Shown here: positions 43,724 through 52,807 of the stretch, in pieces
Layout: each line of letters opens with the position of its first letter
How positions within the stretch are numbered: the first letter of the stretch is position 1
IMG/VR virus record: IMGVR_UViG_3300030107_001446
Coordinates: 76,244-140,243 of that record
Source of the DNA: a virus
DNA: 64,000 nt
Direction: 5' to 3' (one strand)
Translations under genes and position numbers: made by a program
Notes under the pieces: model-generated
What the model was told of the DNA's origin: nothing
Databases searched by the model: none
The model's input: only the letters and a program-made list of their open reading frames with translations

Positions 43724-44541
43724 GTGTTCTTAAGGTATCACAAGTTACTGACATTACTGGACTGGGTGGTTTTGCCCTATCGTCTGGTAACATCACGTGT
43801 GCAGGGACACTTAAGGTTAATGATATAAACATTAACGGTACTATAACAGGGTCATCTACACATATCATACCTAGTATGAGTGGTCAGTCAGGAAGATTTT
43901 TGAGCACAGATGGCACAAACCTAGTTTGGTCAACTGAGTTCCAAAGTGGTGGCGGGGGTGCAGGTTTCAGATCTATGCAGGTTTGGACTTCTAATGGTAC
44001 ATGGAATAGACCCAGTGATGTCAGAACTATCAAAGTTGTACTTGTAGGTGCAGGTGGTGGTGGAACTGGTTGCGGTGAGTCTGGTGGTGCAGGTGGACAT
44101 AGTGAAAGAGTAATAGATGTACAAAACGTTTCTTCAGTTTCAGTCTCAGTAGGTAACCCAGGTGGTGGTACAAACTATGCAGGATGTGGCGGTAACGGAA
44201 ATGGCACAAGTTTTGGAGGTTATTGTTCCGCCTCAGGAGGATATGGAGCAAACTGTAGGCAGCAGCATGCAGGTGGTATTGGAGGAAATGGATCTGGTGG
44301 TAATATAAACACCTACGGTGGTGGTGGAAATGGATGGGGTTGGTGGTCAATCTATGGTCAGCATCAAGCAGGTGCATCATACTTTGGCGGTACACAACCA
44401 TCCAGTCACCAACAATCTAACTACGCACACAGACACCAATCACATTGTGCTTGGGGTGCAGGTGGTCAGGGTTCCATGTTTGGTAACAGAGGAGCAAGAG
44501 GACGTGAAGGTGTGGTTGTAGTATATGAATATTATGGTTAA
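43720..44541 (+). CDS. Glycine-rich adhesin 3
   Basis: 273 residues, third paralogue. The attachment module (VSQVTDITGLGGFALSSGNITCAGTLKV) and the Gly-rich core are kept. The variable segment is aromatic: WGWWSIYGQHQAGASYFGG. It has a longer Gly stretch after the first module (FQSGGGGAGFRS). The start overlaps adhesin 2 (ATGA). Probable receptor-binding tip or subunit. Confidence 0.68.
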   Translation: MSVLKVSQVTDITGLGGFALSSGNITCAGTLKVNDININGTITGSSTHIIPSMSGQSGRFLSTDGTNLVWSTEFQSGGGGAGFRSMQVWTSNGTWNRPSDVRTIKVVLVGAGGGGTGCGESGGAGGHSERVIDVQNVSSVSVSVGNPGGGTNYAGCGGNGNGTSFGGYCSASGGYGANCRQQHAGGIGGNGSGGNINTYGGGGNGWGWWSIYGQHQAGASYFGGTQPSSHQQSNYAHRHQSHCAWGAGGQGSMFGNRGARGREGVVVVYEYYG

Positions 44542-44547
44542 TAAATA
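44540..44547 (+). promoter_or_regulatory. AATAAATA late promoter
   Basis: AATAAATA just after the stop of adhesin 3, 25 nt before the ATG at 44572; matches the NATAAATA form. Confidence 0.5.
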
Positions 44548-44571
44548 CATCAGAGGTTTCAAGTAACTATT

Positions 44572-45003
44572 ATGGCTAAATGGGCTATCGTTGAAGCATC
44601 CTCAGGTGGTCTCAGTGATATCTGTGATGAAGCAGATAAATTTGAGATCTATGAAGGAGCAGATTCAAACATGAAATGGGTCGAAGTACCCGATGACACA
44701 ACTTACTCACATTATATGGCGAATGGTACCATATATGATAGTGCAGATGATCAAGATTCCGTTGTAGAAGCAATGTTGAATCGTACTGAAGCATATGGTC
44801 CAGTGGGTGACCAACTCGATATGATGTATCGAGATCAGGTAAACAGTACTAATGAGTGGAGAACACACATTAATAATGTTAAAACTAATACTGCTAAACC
44901 ATCCACAGTAACACAAACTAAATCAAACGATCCTAAGAGGATTCAATTACAAGGACGCAAAGCATGGGATCCTTGGGTTGACAACTGGGTACCACCAGGG
45001 TAG
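44572..45003 (+). CDS. Hypothetical, possibly fibre assembly-related
   Basis: 143 residues, acidic. A segment around residues 82-102 (GDQLDMMYRDQVNSTNEWRTHI) resembles a motif in small proteins encoded after phage tail fibre genes, some called fibre assembly or chaperone proteins. The end is basic and Trp/Pro-rich. Position behind the adhesins is consistent with a chaperone role, but this is inference. Confidence 0.55.
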   Translation: MAKWAIVEASSGGLSDICDEADKFEIYEGADSNMKWVEVPDDTTYSHYMANGTIYDSADDQDSVVEAMLNRTEAYGPVGDQLDMMYRDQVNSTNEWRTHINNVKTNTAKPSTVTQTKSNDPKRIQLQGRKAWDPWVDNWVPPG

Positions 45004-45026
45004 AATATACTGATAATTCTCTTATT

Positions 45027-46487
45027 ATGAAGTTTGCGATTGTTGGTGGCGGTACCGCAGGATGGATGACTGCTGCTACTTTAATAAGACAATTTCCACA
45101 GGCGGATCTTACACTCTATGAGAGTGATAAGGTACCGCCTATTGGCGTTGGAGAGTCAACAACTCAATTCTTTAGAGTATGGTTAAAGTTCCTTGGACTC
45201 AAGGATGAAGAGTGGATGGCAGCATGTGATGCTACCTATAAAGTATCAGTAATGTTCCATGGATTCCATGATGTAGATGATTCACCATGGCAATATCCAT
45301 TTGGCATCCCAAGAGCAGATACATATACTCCTGACTATTGGTTTTATAAACAATCTCAAGAAGGATTTCCAGGATCCAGACTAGCGGAGGACTACAACCT
45401 AGCAGCACAATGTGCTATAAGAAATAAACTACCTGTTGGTGAGTATGCAAATGAGTATTATGATTTGCAGAAATCAGCAGGTTTTCATTTTAATGCTAGT
45501 AAGTTTGCTATATGGTTAAGAGATAACTATTGCTTACCTAAAGGTGTTAAGCATGTAATTAAAGATATAAAGAAGAAACCGAAGGCAGACTTAGTATTTG
45601 ATTGCACAGGGTTTGCATCTAAATTTAATAAGTCTAAGTGGATATCATTTGAAGATTGGTTACCAAATAATAGTGCATGGGTAACACGTGTGCATTATGA
45701 TGATAAGGATACACAAATCAAACCATGTACTGATTGCACAGCATTAAGTAGTGGGTGGGTATGGAATGTACCAACCTATGAGACTATAGGTACAGGATAT
45801 GTATTTTGTGATAAATTCATTTCGCCAGAGAATGCCCGAAAAGAGTTTAGGAAACATCTAGCAAAGAATGTGCAGAGTGATGCTGCATTATATACTGATA
45901 AGATGTTCCGTCTTATTAAATTTAAAACTGGTAGAAGAGAGGAGATATGGAAAGGCAATGTAGTTTCTATTGGACTATCAGCAGGATTTATAGAACCATT
46001 AGAATCTAATGGATTATTATCTGTGCATAACTTCTTACTTAATTTCATTAGATGTTATAGGGGTAAGGTAGTAACTCAATTCACTAGAGATACATTTAAT
46101 AACCATTGTAATCATACATTTGATTCGTTTGCATCATTTGTTGCTATGCATTATGCTCTTACTCAACGTAATGATTCACCATATTGGAAGCATATTCAAA
46201 ATATTAAATATCCATATGATTCTGCTGTACAGGCAGCACAGATACTACATATGGAAAGCAGTTCCAATTTCCATAAAAAATTATCCTATGAAAATTTTAG
46301 TAACGAGGGATTATTCTATGTTATTGCAGGTCACAACTGGAATCCATTTACATCACCAATTGAACATGAGATGAGATTGTTTAGTGATATGCCAGATATT
46401 CCAGAGGATATCCAATGGAATGAAGAGGAATTTGATAAGATGCCATTACCTATGGATTATTATAAGGAGAAAATATATGCAAGTTGA
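45027..46487 (+). CDS. FAD-dependent tryptophan-halogenase family protein
   Basis: 486 residues, the full family length. The FAD-binding VGGGTAGW is at residues 6-13, PIGVGEST at 38-45, the catalytic Lys at Lys72 (ATYKVSVMF), WVWNVP at 244-249 as the WxWxIP halogenase motif, and IEPLES with Glu326. All the residues that mark this family are present. These enzymes use FADH2 from a separate reductase, O2 and halide to halogenate indole rings or peptides. No reductase gene is visible here. It opens the modification gene cluster and overlaps the next halogenase. Confidence 0.88.
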   Translation: MKFAIVGGGTAGWMTAATLIRQFPQADLTLYESDKVPPIGVGESTTQFFRVWLKFLGLKDEEWMAACDATYKVSVMFHGFHDVDDSPWQYPFGIPRADTYTPDYWFYKQSQEGFPGSRLAEDYNLAAQCAIRNKLPVGEYANEYYDLQKSAGFHFNASKFAIWLRDNYCLPKGVKHVIKDIKKKPKADLVFDCTGFASKFNKSKWISFEDWLPNNSAWVTRVHYDDKDTQIKPCTDCTALSSGWVWNVPTYETIGTGYVFCDKFISPENARKEFRKHLAKNVQSDAALYTDKMFRLIKFKTGRREEIWKGNVVSIGLSAGFIEPLESNGLLSVHNFLLNFIRCYRGKVVTQFTRDTFNNHCNHTFDSFASFVAMHYALTQRNDSPYWKHIQNIKYPYDSAVQAAQILHMESSSNFHKKLSYENFSNEGLFYVIAGHNWNPFTSPIEHEMRLFSDMPDIPEDIQWNEEEFDKMPLPMDYYKEKIYAS

Positions 46488-48051
46488 ATCTATTTGTATT
46501 GTAGGAGGTGGATCCTCAGGATGGATGACAGCAGCATTGTTATCTAAAGAGCATCCAGAAATAGAAATAGCACTGATAGAGGATCCAAATATACCTACCA
46601 TAGGTGTGGGTGAATCTACACTAGGACATTTCAATAGGTTTCTTATTAGACTAGGACTAGAAGATAAAGATTGGATGCCATTTTGTGATGCAACATATAA
46701 ATCATCTATTGGATTCAAGAATTTTAGAGAGGGTAAGGGTGAGAGGTTCCAATATCCATTTGGTAGATTTGAGTGGGATCCAGACCAGATGGATGCTATA
46801 TCTAATTTCTTTGAGTTGCAGAATGAAATAGGTAAGGATGTATATCCACCAGAAGAGTTTGCAAGATATGCTAATAAGGTTACATACTTAGCAGAATATA
46901 ATAAGATGGTGGAAGAGATACCTGACTCTAATTTTAGATTTAAGGTACATACAGCATATCATTTAGATGCTAATAAGTTTGGTGAGTTTCTAAAGAATAA
47001 AGCATCATCTGTACATCATATACTTGCTAAGGTAGAGAATGTAATTAAGACACCTGATGGTAGTATTCATAGTATTATTACTGATGAGGGTAATACTATT
47101 AGTGCTGACCTATTTGTAGATTGCACAGGATTTAAATCATTATTATTAGAACAACACATGGGTGTTAAGTTTAACTCATGTAAGGATATGTTGTTTAATG
47201 ATAGAGCATTGGCAACACATATTGACTATGATGATAAAGAGACACAGATGGTACCTTATACCGATTGTGTTGCATTATCTAACGGATGGGTGTATAATAT
47301 ACCATTATGGAGCAATATCGGAACTGGATATGTATATTCCAGTGACTATATTAGTGACGAGGATGCAGAGGAAGAGTTTAGAAATTATCTACCAGAATCT
47401 GCTAAAGATTGCTCATTAATGCCCATCAAAATTAAACATGGTGTGCATGAGGTGGGATGGATTAAGAATGTTGTTGGTATTGGATTAGCATATGGATTCT
47501 TAGAACCATTAGAATCTACTGGTCTGATGACTACACATGAGAATGCTATATTCTTATCTGATTTGTTATCACAGCGTAACGGTATCATCACGGAGCATTC
47601 AAGGAGTGTATATAATTTCTCAGCACAAAAGACATACGAGAGCATGAAGATATTCATATCTATGCATTATAGTTTGTCAGCAAGAGAGGATAATGATTAT
47701 TGGTCTGATTGTACAAATACTATTGAATACCCAGGTGTGAAGGGTACCATGTTACATGGTAATTTTGCTAGTATGGATGCATTAACAGATTATTATGCAT
47801 TATTAGATGGATTAAATAATAGATTCTATTCACAGAAGAGATTGGATGGTCTGATTTATATTGGAGCAGGTCAAGATATATCTCCTATTAGTAAAGCAAT
47901 GTATGATGAGAAAAATTCAGTCACACCTGAGAAGAAAGAATATATAAGAGACATACACAAAGAATATCAAATTCATAAAAAAGAAACTATTGAGTGGTTC
48001 AAAAAGCAACCATCTCATTACCAATATTTGAAGGATAATATCCATGTTTAA
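46477..48051 (+). CDS. FAD-dependent tryptophan-halogenase family protein 2
   Basis: 524 residues from the ATG at 46477, chosen because AAGGAG precedes it and the FAD motif IVGGGSSGW starts at residue 8; upstream codons belong to the previous gene's frame overlap. TIGVGEST (41-48), Lys75 (ATYKSSIGF), WVYNIP (271-276) and LEPLESTG with Glu346 are present; the second Trp of WxWxIP is Tyr. The halogenase residues are thus kept. Paralogue of the gene before, with moderate similarity. The pair may form two regiospecific enzymes or a complex. Confidence 0.86.
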   Translation: MQVESICIVGGGSSGWMTAALLSKEHPEIEIALIEDPNIPTIGVGESTLGHFNRFLIRLGLEDKDWMPFCDATYKSSIGFKNFREGKGERFQYPFGRFEWDPDQMDAISNFFELQNEIGKDVYPPEEFARYANKVTYLAEYNKMVEEIPDSNFRFKVHTAYHLDANKFGEFLKNKASSVHHILAKVENVIKTPDGSIHSIITDEGNTISADLFVDCTGFKSLLLEQHMGVKFNSCKDMLFNDRALATHIDYDDKETQMVPYTDCVALSNGWVYNIPLWSNIGTGYVYSSDYISDEDAEEEFRNYLPESAKDCSLMPIKIKHGVHEVGWIKNVVGIGLAYGFLEPLESTGLMTTHENAIFLSDLLSQRNGIITEHSRSVYNFSAQKTYESMKIFISMHYSLSAREDNDYWSDCTNTIEYPGVKGTMLHGNFASMDALTDYYALLDGLNNRFYSQKRLDGLIYIGAGQDISPISKAMYDEKNSVTPEKKEYIRDIHKEYQIHKKETIEWFKKQPSHYQYLKDNIHV

Positions 48052-48973
48052 TTTATTTAAAAAGAAAGAGGAACCATTTAAGAGGTGGGTAAGATTCTAT
48101 TCTATACATCCAGGTGTATCAGAAATAAATCCATGGATATCTGCATCTAAACTTAAAAGGAAATGGAGAAAGGATGCACATATTAGACAGGCAAAGTATG
48201 AAGAGTCTAGGTGTCCTGCAAAGAAATGGTTTAAGATGTTTGGCACATATAATGACTATAGAATGAAGGGTGGTGCAGAGAGAGAAATTGATCCAGATAG
48301 TATCTCTGGATTATTCTCACATGCAGTAACATGTCCTGCTATTGCACAGGTAATGGATACTGGATGGGTGATGGTAGCACCTGCTGATATACTATTGAAA
48401 TTTGATAAGGGTAACCCAAGTTTCGGATGGTTATCACAAATGAATTTCAATACAAGTGATGACTATGTTAAATCACATGTAGCGGAACAAACAGAGGGTA
48501 TGAGAGATTTATTAGCACCATGGAAGGGTGAGACTCTACCAAGTGTTATTAAATTAGAAATGCCTTGGAGGGTTATGGCACACCCTGATGTATTATTCAT
48601 GCAAATGCCTATACCATATTATGATGAACCAAGGTTCACCGTACCAACTGGTATAGTGGATCCTGCATTCAGTTATGAAATCAATCTACAATTATTCTGG
48701 CATCAATTACCTAGGGGTGAGGAAGACAGTGAAGTAGTATTGGTTAAGGCAGGTACTCCATTAGTACAATGGGTACCACTTGATAGAAAAACATTCGATA
48801 TGAAAAATTGGAATGTAATACAAGAGGATGCTAATGAAGAGGATATTGCAAATAATGCTATTATGGACTATAATAGGTTCCAGCATTTTGCAGAAACTAC
48901 TACTCTCAAAGAGAGGATAGAATTAAATAGAAACGTAGTCAGTCTAAATAAAAACAAAGAGAGGTTTAACTAA
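48044..48973 (+). CDS. Conserved cyanophage protein, DUF6065-like (tentative)
   Basis: 309 residues. CPAIAQVMDTGWVMVAPADILLKF and MAHPDVLFMQMPIPYYDEPRFTV, then YEINLQLFWHQL, recall in order the DUF6065 proteins found near 2OG enzymes in cyanobacteria and phages, but I am not certain of the match. It could be a substrate-presenting or modifying partner. It overlaps the halogenase stop and is followed by a coiled-coil protein. Function unknown. Confidence 0.6.
   Translation: MFNLFKKKEEPFKRWVRFYSIHPGVSEINPWISASKLKRKWRKDAHIRQAKYEESRCPAKKWFKMFGTYNDYRMKGGAEREIDPDSISGLFSHAVTCPAIAQVMDTGWVMVAPADILLKFDKGNPSFGWLSQMNFNTSDDYVKSHVAEQTEGMRDLLAPWKGETLPSVIKLEMPWRVMAHPDVLFMQMPIPYYDEPRFTVPTGIVDPAFSYEINLQLFWHQLPRGEEDSEVVLVKAGTPLVQWVPLDRKTFDMKNWNVIQEDANEEDIANNAIMDYNRFQHFAETTTLKERIELNRNVVSLNKNKERFN
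48944..48950 (+). promoter_or_regulatory. CTAAATA motif before 48973
   Basis: CTAAATA at 23 nt before the ATG at 48973, inside the end of the previous gene. The position fits the late-promoter pattern, but it may be a chance match in AT-rich coding sequence. Confidence 0.3.
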
Positions 48974-49371
48974 TGGCAGAAGAACAAGATGTGATGGAGG
49001 TTAATCTTGCCGAGAGAGCAGGAGTACAGACCGAAGAGCAGAAATTAGAAAGTACAGGTGTTATCGAAGGTCTTATAACATTTGACCAGTTGGTAATGAA
49101 CTTCTTACAACAGCATCATAATGCTCTGGAAGAGTATAAGAAACTCCAACAGGCACTAGATAATATGCATTATACAAGTACTATCACTAAGATATCACTT
49201 GAAGAATTGCAGACTAAAAAAGATACTCTTAATAAATTATCTGGAGCAGTTGAAGCACTAGCATTATATAAGAAGCATGTAGATCCTAATTGCACTGATA
49301 GAGATTTCGTATTCTCAAATGACTCAGTAGAACCTGAGATAAAAGAGGACGATATTAAGGATGAAGGTTGA
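48973..49371 (+). CDS. Coiled-coil hypothetical
   Basis: 132 residues, mostly helical with heptad-like Leu (residues 40-105), acidic tail. A GAGG ribosome binding site precedes the ATG. It overlaps the first 2OG enzyme of the cluster by 11 nt. No domain recognised. Confidence 0.6.
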   Translation: MAEEQDVMEVNLAERAGVQTEEQKLESTGVIEGLITFDQLVMNFLQQHHNALEEYKKLQQALDNMHYTSTITKISLEELQTKKDTLNKLSGAVEALALYKKHVDPNCTDRDFVFSNDSVEPEIKEDDIKDEG

Positions 49372-50047
49372 TTTATTATTTCCTACACCATTATGGACAT
49401 TTGATGATTGTGGTATAGATTTAAACAATCTTGCCCAATTTTGCCAACAGGTGAAGGATGAAGATGAAAGAGGAAGAACAGCATCAAATGATGGTGGATG
49501 GCAATCTTGGGACTTCGTACCACAGGTTATGGAGCAGAAGCATATGCCATTACATGATGTCTATGAGTATCTAACAACTATCGCATATTCTGCATGTGAT
49601 GATTGGGGATATCAAAAGTATAGACTCAAGATGACTAACCTCTGGATTAATATAAATCAGAAAGGAAATTTCAATCATTTACATACACATCCTGGTTGTC
49701 AATTATCAGGTGTATTCTATGTTAAAGTACCACCATGTTGTAGTGGTGAATTAAAGTTTGTTAGAGATATGAAAGACCAATGCTTAAAAGAAGCATGGGG
49801 ATGCTCAGAGAACTTTGACCATTATGAGAGAGAATATAATAATATAGAGAGATATGTAACACCAGAGGAGAATAAAGCATTATTGTTCCCTGCTTGGTTA
49901 ATGCACTCAGTTGATAGAAGTGCTAGTGATGATGATAGAATATCATTATCATTTAATTTTAATGTATACTCTGAACATTATGTGAAAAATGGAATCTATC
50001 CAAGTCAAGAACCTACTAGGCAAACATTACCACTCTCGCTTATGTAA
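49361..50047 (+). CDS. 2OG-Fe(II) oxygenase
   Basis: 228 residues. LFPTPLWTF start, NQKGNFNHLHTHPGCQLSGVFYV with the HxH metal site near residues 108-110, ALLFPAWLMHSVDRSA (distal His) and DRISLSFNFN (2-oxoglutarate Arg). All key residues are present. First of five in the cluster. Confidence 0.86.
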   Translation: MKVDLLFPTPLWTFDDCGIDLNNLAQFCQQVKDEDERGRTASNDGGWQSWDFVPQVMEQKHMPLHDVYEYLTTIAYSACDDWGYQKYRLKMTNLWININQKGNFNHLHTHPGCQLSGVFYVKVPPCCSGELKFVRDMKDQCLKEAWGCSENFDHYEREYNNIERYVTPEENKALLFPAWLMHSVDRSASDDDRISLSFNFNVYSEHYVKNGIYPSQEPTRQTLPLSLM

Positions 50048-50651
50048 ATTAGTATCGGGGATGAATGGATTCCCATGGTATTTTTTAAGTGATGATGTCA
50101 GTTATAGTACTCAAGGGTACGAGTTTGGTGATGTACGATTATTGGAGATACCTGATAAGGAACAGACAGTAGGATTCACACATGTATTGTTAGACCAGAA
50201 TAATGTTGAGTCACCATGGTTACCACAGTTTCAACCATTACTTGATAGTGTAGAAGATCAATTTGATTATCAAATTGATTGGTTACGTGTTAGATTATCT
50301 CTACTATTAAATAATGGTAAGACAGGACATAATGCACCACACACAGATAGTGAAAAGGATCATTATGCAGCATTATATTATTTTCACGAGAGTAACGCAC
50401 CAACAGTTTTCTTTAATGAGATGGATGAAGAGAGTCGTGGTACAATAGATGAGAGATGGATGTTTGCAATGACAAATAAGAAATGGACAGTAGCAGACAG
50501 AGTATATCCTGAACCAAATATGTTGCATATATTTAATGGACACCAGTTCCATGCATCATCCACACCTACTGGTAAGGAGAAATATAGAATAACATTAAAT
50601 CTTAATTGGACTACACCTCGTGACCTCTTTAACCCTGATAGAAACCCTTAA
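49989..50651 (+). CDS. 2OG-Fe(II) oxygenase, prolyl-hydroxylase-like
   Basis: 220 residues, of a different subgroup from the preceding one. NGKTGHNAPHTDSEKDHYAALYYFH has the HxD pair, HIFNGHQFHASSTPTGKEKYRITLNLNW has the distal His and Arg. The start at 49989 overlaps the previous gene by 59 nt; a later ATG at 50061 is possible but would remove the helix that leads into FPWYFLSDD. The substrate is unknown. Confidence 0.82.
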   Translation: MESIQVKNLLGKHYHSRLCKLVSGMNGFPWYFLSDDVSYSTQGYEFGDVRLLEIPDKEQTVGFTHVLLDQNNVESPWLPQFQPLLDSVEDQFDYQIDWLRVRLSLLLNNGKTGHNAPHTDSEKDHYAALYYFHESNAPTVFFNEMDEESRGTIDERWMFAMTNKKWTVADRVYPEPNMLHIFNGHQFHASSTPTGKEKYRITLNLNWTTPRDLFNPDRNP

Positions 50652-51342
50652 AACTAAAGATTGGGAATATGATGACACACCACATTTATTCAAGAGTGGG
50701 GTGGATCCACATGGTTTGGTAACGTGGAAGGATATAGAATACTGTTTAAATAATCCTAATCAGTTTAACATCAAGTTTATTAATAAACATATTAATCAGT
50801 TTATTGAGTATCCTAAGTTTAAGAGAGCATGGGATGCACATGACCAACCAGAGGTCAGAGAACTGATGAATATATTTGCTGATGGTCACACATGTATAAT
50901 AGAGAAGTTTGAGTATATACATCACAGCAAGCAGTACATATTAAAACAGATAGAAGATATATTTAATGTGCAAGCATCAATGCATATATTTTGTGGTCTA
51001 GGTGATACTAGATCATTTAATATACATGAGGATTATGCTAATAATTTAATCATACAAGTAGAAGGAGAGACACACTGGGAAGTATATGAGAACCGTGCAT
51101 CACATTTAATACCACAGTTAGATTATACTTCTGTTGCTGATAATTTAGGACAGGGTGTTGACCCATCTAAACTGACAATAGCAATTGATCATGTGATGCA
51201 ACCAGGAGATATATTATACATACCTGCAAGGACATATCATCGTGCGTTCCCTAAAGCAAAGAGATTATCTCTCAGCATACCATTACAACATTTGTGCAGT
51301 GCACAACCAGTAGATAGAAATTATTATGATCTCCCCTGTTAA
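50620..51342 (+). CDS. JmjC/cupin-4-like hydroxylase
   Basis: 240 residues with a GTG start, 32 nt inside the previous gene. The pattern FNIHEDYANNLIIQVEGETHWEVYE has HxD, and QPGDILYIPARTYHRAFPKAKRLSLSI has the distal His. This is the cupin-like JmjC fold of ribosomal oxygenases and FIH-type hydroxylases, which act on His, Asn or Arg in proteins. The N-terminal half is longer than in the protein at 32614. Confidence 0.75.
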   Translation: MTSLTLIETLKTKDWEYDDTPHLFKSGVDPHGLVTWKDIEYCLNNPNQFNIKFINKHINQFIEYPKFKRAWDAHDQPEVRELMNIFADGHTCIIEKFEYIHHSKQYILKQIEDIFNVQASMHIFCGLGDTRSFNIHEDYANNLIIQVEGETHWEVYENRASHLIPQLDYTSVADNLGQGVDPSKLTIAIDHVMQPGDILYIPARTYHRAFPKAKRLSLSIPLQHLCSAQPVDRNYYDLPC

Positions 51343-51934
51343 TGTTCATCCTTATTTGTATAAGGGTAATTATGATTTTAAATTTGATACCATTAAGGAT
51401 AGGGTTGATGAGTATGTAAATTATGCTAGGGAGAATCCAATGGATGAAACTCCTGAGATGGATGGTGGTGTGACTACTGTTGTGCAATGTTTTAATGACC
51501 CACCACATAACTGGGATATATTCCAGGACTTCAATGAATATGTGTTCAAGTGTGTTGATGACTTATGGAATCTATGGAAGTATCACCCTATGCCTAGAGA
51601 CTTGATGCAATCATGGATAAATGTACATCCTAAGGGTGCATGGACTAAAGAGCATCATCATCAACATGTAGCAGTGGCAGTAGCAGCATACTTGCATGTA
51701 CCAGAGAATAGTGGTAGACTATTGATCAAAGACCCACTGGGAGTTTATAAGTATAATGAACCCCTAATATATGGATACCACGATAAAGGTTTCGATTGGG
51801 AAGCAGTTGATGTAGAATCAGGAGATATATTATTCTTTCCTGGTTGGTTGACACATAAAACTGAGGTAAATAGTAGTGAGCATGACAGATATGTCATGTC
51901 AATGAACATTAGAGCATTACATCATCAGGCATGA
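51326..51934 (+). CDS. 2OG-Fe(II) oxygenase
   Basis: 202 residues. WTKEHHHQHVAVAVAAYLHVP has several His including the HxxH-like metal pair, SGDILFFPGWLTHKTEVN has the distal His, and DRYVMSMNI the 2-oxoglutarate Arg. The metal site is noticeably His-rich. It overlaps both neighbours. Confidence 0.78.
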   Translation: MISPVNVHPYLYKGNYDFKFDTIKDRVDEYVNYARENPMDETPEMDGGVTTVVQCFNDPPHNWDIFQDFNEYVFKCVDDLWNLWKYHPMPRDLMQSWINVHPKGAWTKEHHHQHVAVAVAAYLHVPENSGRLLIKDPLGVYKYNEPLIYGYHDKGFDWEAVDVESGDILFFPGWLTHKTEVNSSEHDRYVMSMNIRALHHQA

Positions 51935-52647
51935 GTAAATTAATATCAGTATATGATACTAAATTAATATCAGATAAGTTATTATATGAGATAACATATC
52001 TACCGTACAAGATGATCAGGACTGATACACCACCATGTGAGAATCAACCTGATGTAGACATGCGTCATAGTTATTGGACACATCAATTATATAATTTTTG
52101 TCCAGTAAATGATCCAGAGTACTATGAGAATGCAGGACTAGAAGCAAGTAACAATCCTATCTACCTAGATGTGTTAGGATATTTGGAAGCAAAATGCCCA
52201 GATTTGCCCCCTCGTGCTCATCTTTATAGTGCATATATTAATGTCTTAAAGTATGGTAACTCACCTGCTGTACATGTTGATGCACCTTATCATGTGGATA
52301 GTAATAAAACTGTATTAGTTTATTTAAATCCAGAGTGGAATTGGAATTGGGGTGGTGAGACTATGTTCTTTGATCATAATCTTGAAGCAAAGAGAATAGT
52401 ATCATTTAAACCAGGTAGAGTAGTATTATTTGATGGTAGACTACCACATTTAGGTTGTGCACCGTCAGCACATTATCTTTATAACAGATACATTATGGCA
52501 TTCAAATTTATGGATCCAGATGTAAGACAGAAGTTATTTGATAAATATGACATGGAGAATCATCCACCAGTATTTGATATGGGTGTGATGGGATTTAGTC
52601 CTAAGGTAACAAAACAATTATGGGAGAACAATGACGCAGGAATCTGA
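51931..52647 (+). CDS. 2OG-Fe(II) oxygenase, prolyl-4-hydroxylase-like
   Basis: 238 residues. The metal pair is in SPAVHVDAPY (HVD), the beta core in KTVLVYLNPEWNWNWGGETMFF, the distal His in FDGRLPHLG, and Arg in YNRYIMAFKF. This is the classic prolyl-4-hydroxylase arrangement, as in WGGETMFF. Overlaps the previous gene by ATGA. The substrate is unknown. Confidence 0.85.
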   Translation: MSKLISVYDTKLISDKLLYEITYLPYKMIRTDTPPCENQPDVDMRHSYWTHQLYNFCPVNDPEYYENAGLEASNNPIYLDVLGYLEAKCPDLPPRAHLYSAYINVLKYGNSPAVHVDAPYHVDSNKTVLVYLNPEWNWNWGGETMFFDHNLEAKRIVSFKPGRVVLFDGRLPHLGCAPSAHYLYNRYIMAFKFMDPDVRQKLFDKYDMENHPPVFDMGVMGFSPKVTKQLWENNDAGI

Positions 52648-52807
52648 CCCTAGATGTTTCAGACAATTATTAATTCCATCTGAAATGAAAACATTAAGGA
52701 AGGCACTTTTCATTTATCAGGGTCAATTATATAAGAAATATGGCAAATTAACTAAAGAACAACGTAGTGAAATTGAGTCCATATATGATAAATTACATCT
52801 AAGATGA
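52631..52807 (+). CDS. Small basic hypothetical in the oxygenase cluster
   Basis: 58 residues, starting 17 nt inside the preceding gene and overlapping the next start by ATGA. Lys/Arg-rich helices (EMKTLRKALFIYQGQLYKKYGKLTKEQ). Likely a real gene that routine tools may miss; function unknown. Confidence 0.6.
   Translation: MTQESDPRCFRQLLIPSEMKTLRKALFIYQGQLYKKYGKLTKEQRSEIESIYDKLHLR

Larger units (their letters stand above)
42079..44541 (+). repeat. Three tandem paralogous adhesin genes
   Basis: Genes of 270, 269 and 273 residues follow each other in the same orientation. They share the N-terminal module, the Gly-rich core with conserved cysteines (AGCGGNGN or SGCGGSGN, then GYCSASGGYGANCR or SYCSASGGYGANCR) and the ending RGREGVV(V/I)V. 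They differ most in one segment, seen as HYYNYGNHGGSSSYW, SYWAFGNVTAGRSFM and WWSIYGQHQAGASYF. Confidence 0.85.

Noticed and set aside
42521-44401. Long minus-strand frames opposite the Gly-rich adhesins, His/Leu/Tyr-rich
   Set aside because: They are mirrors of GGN and GGT codons on the + strand, have no start context or promoter, and break into several frames.
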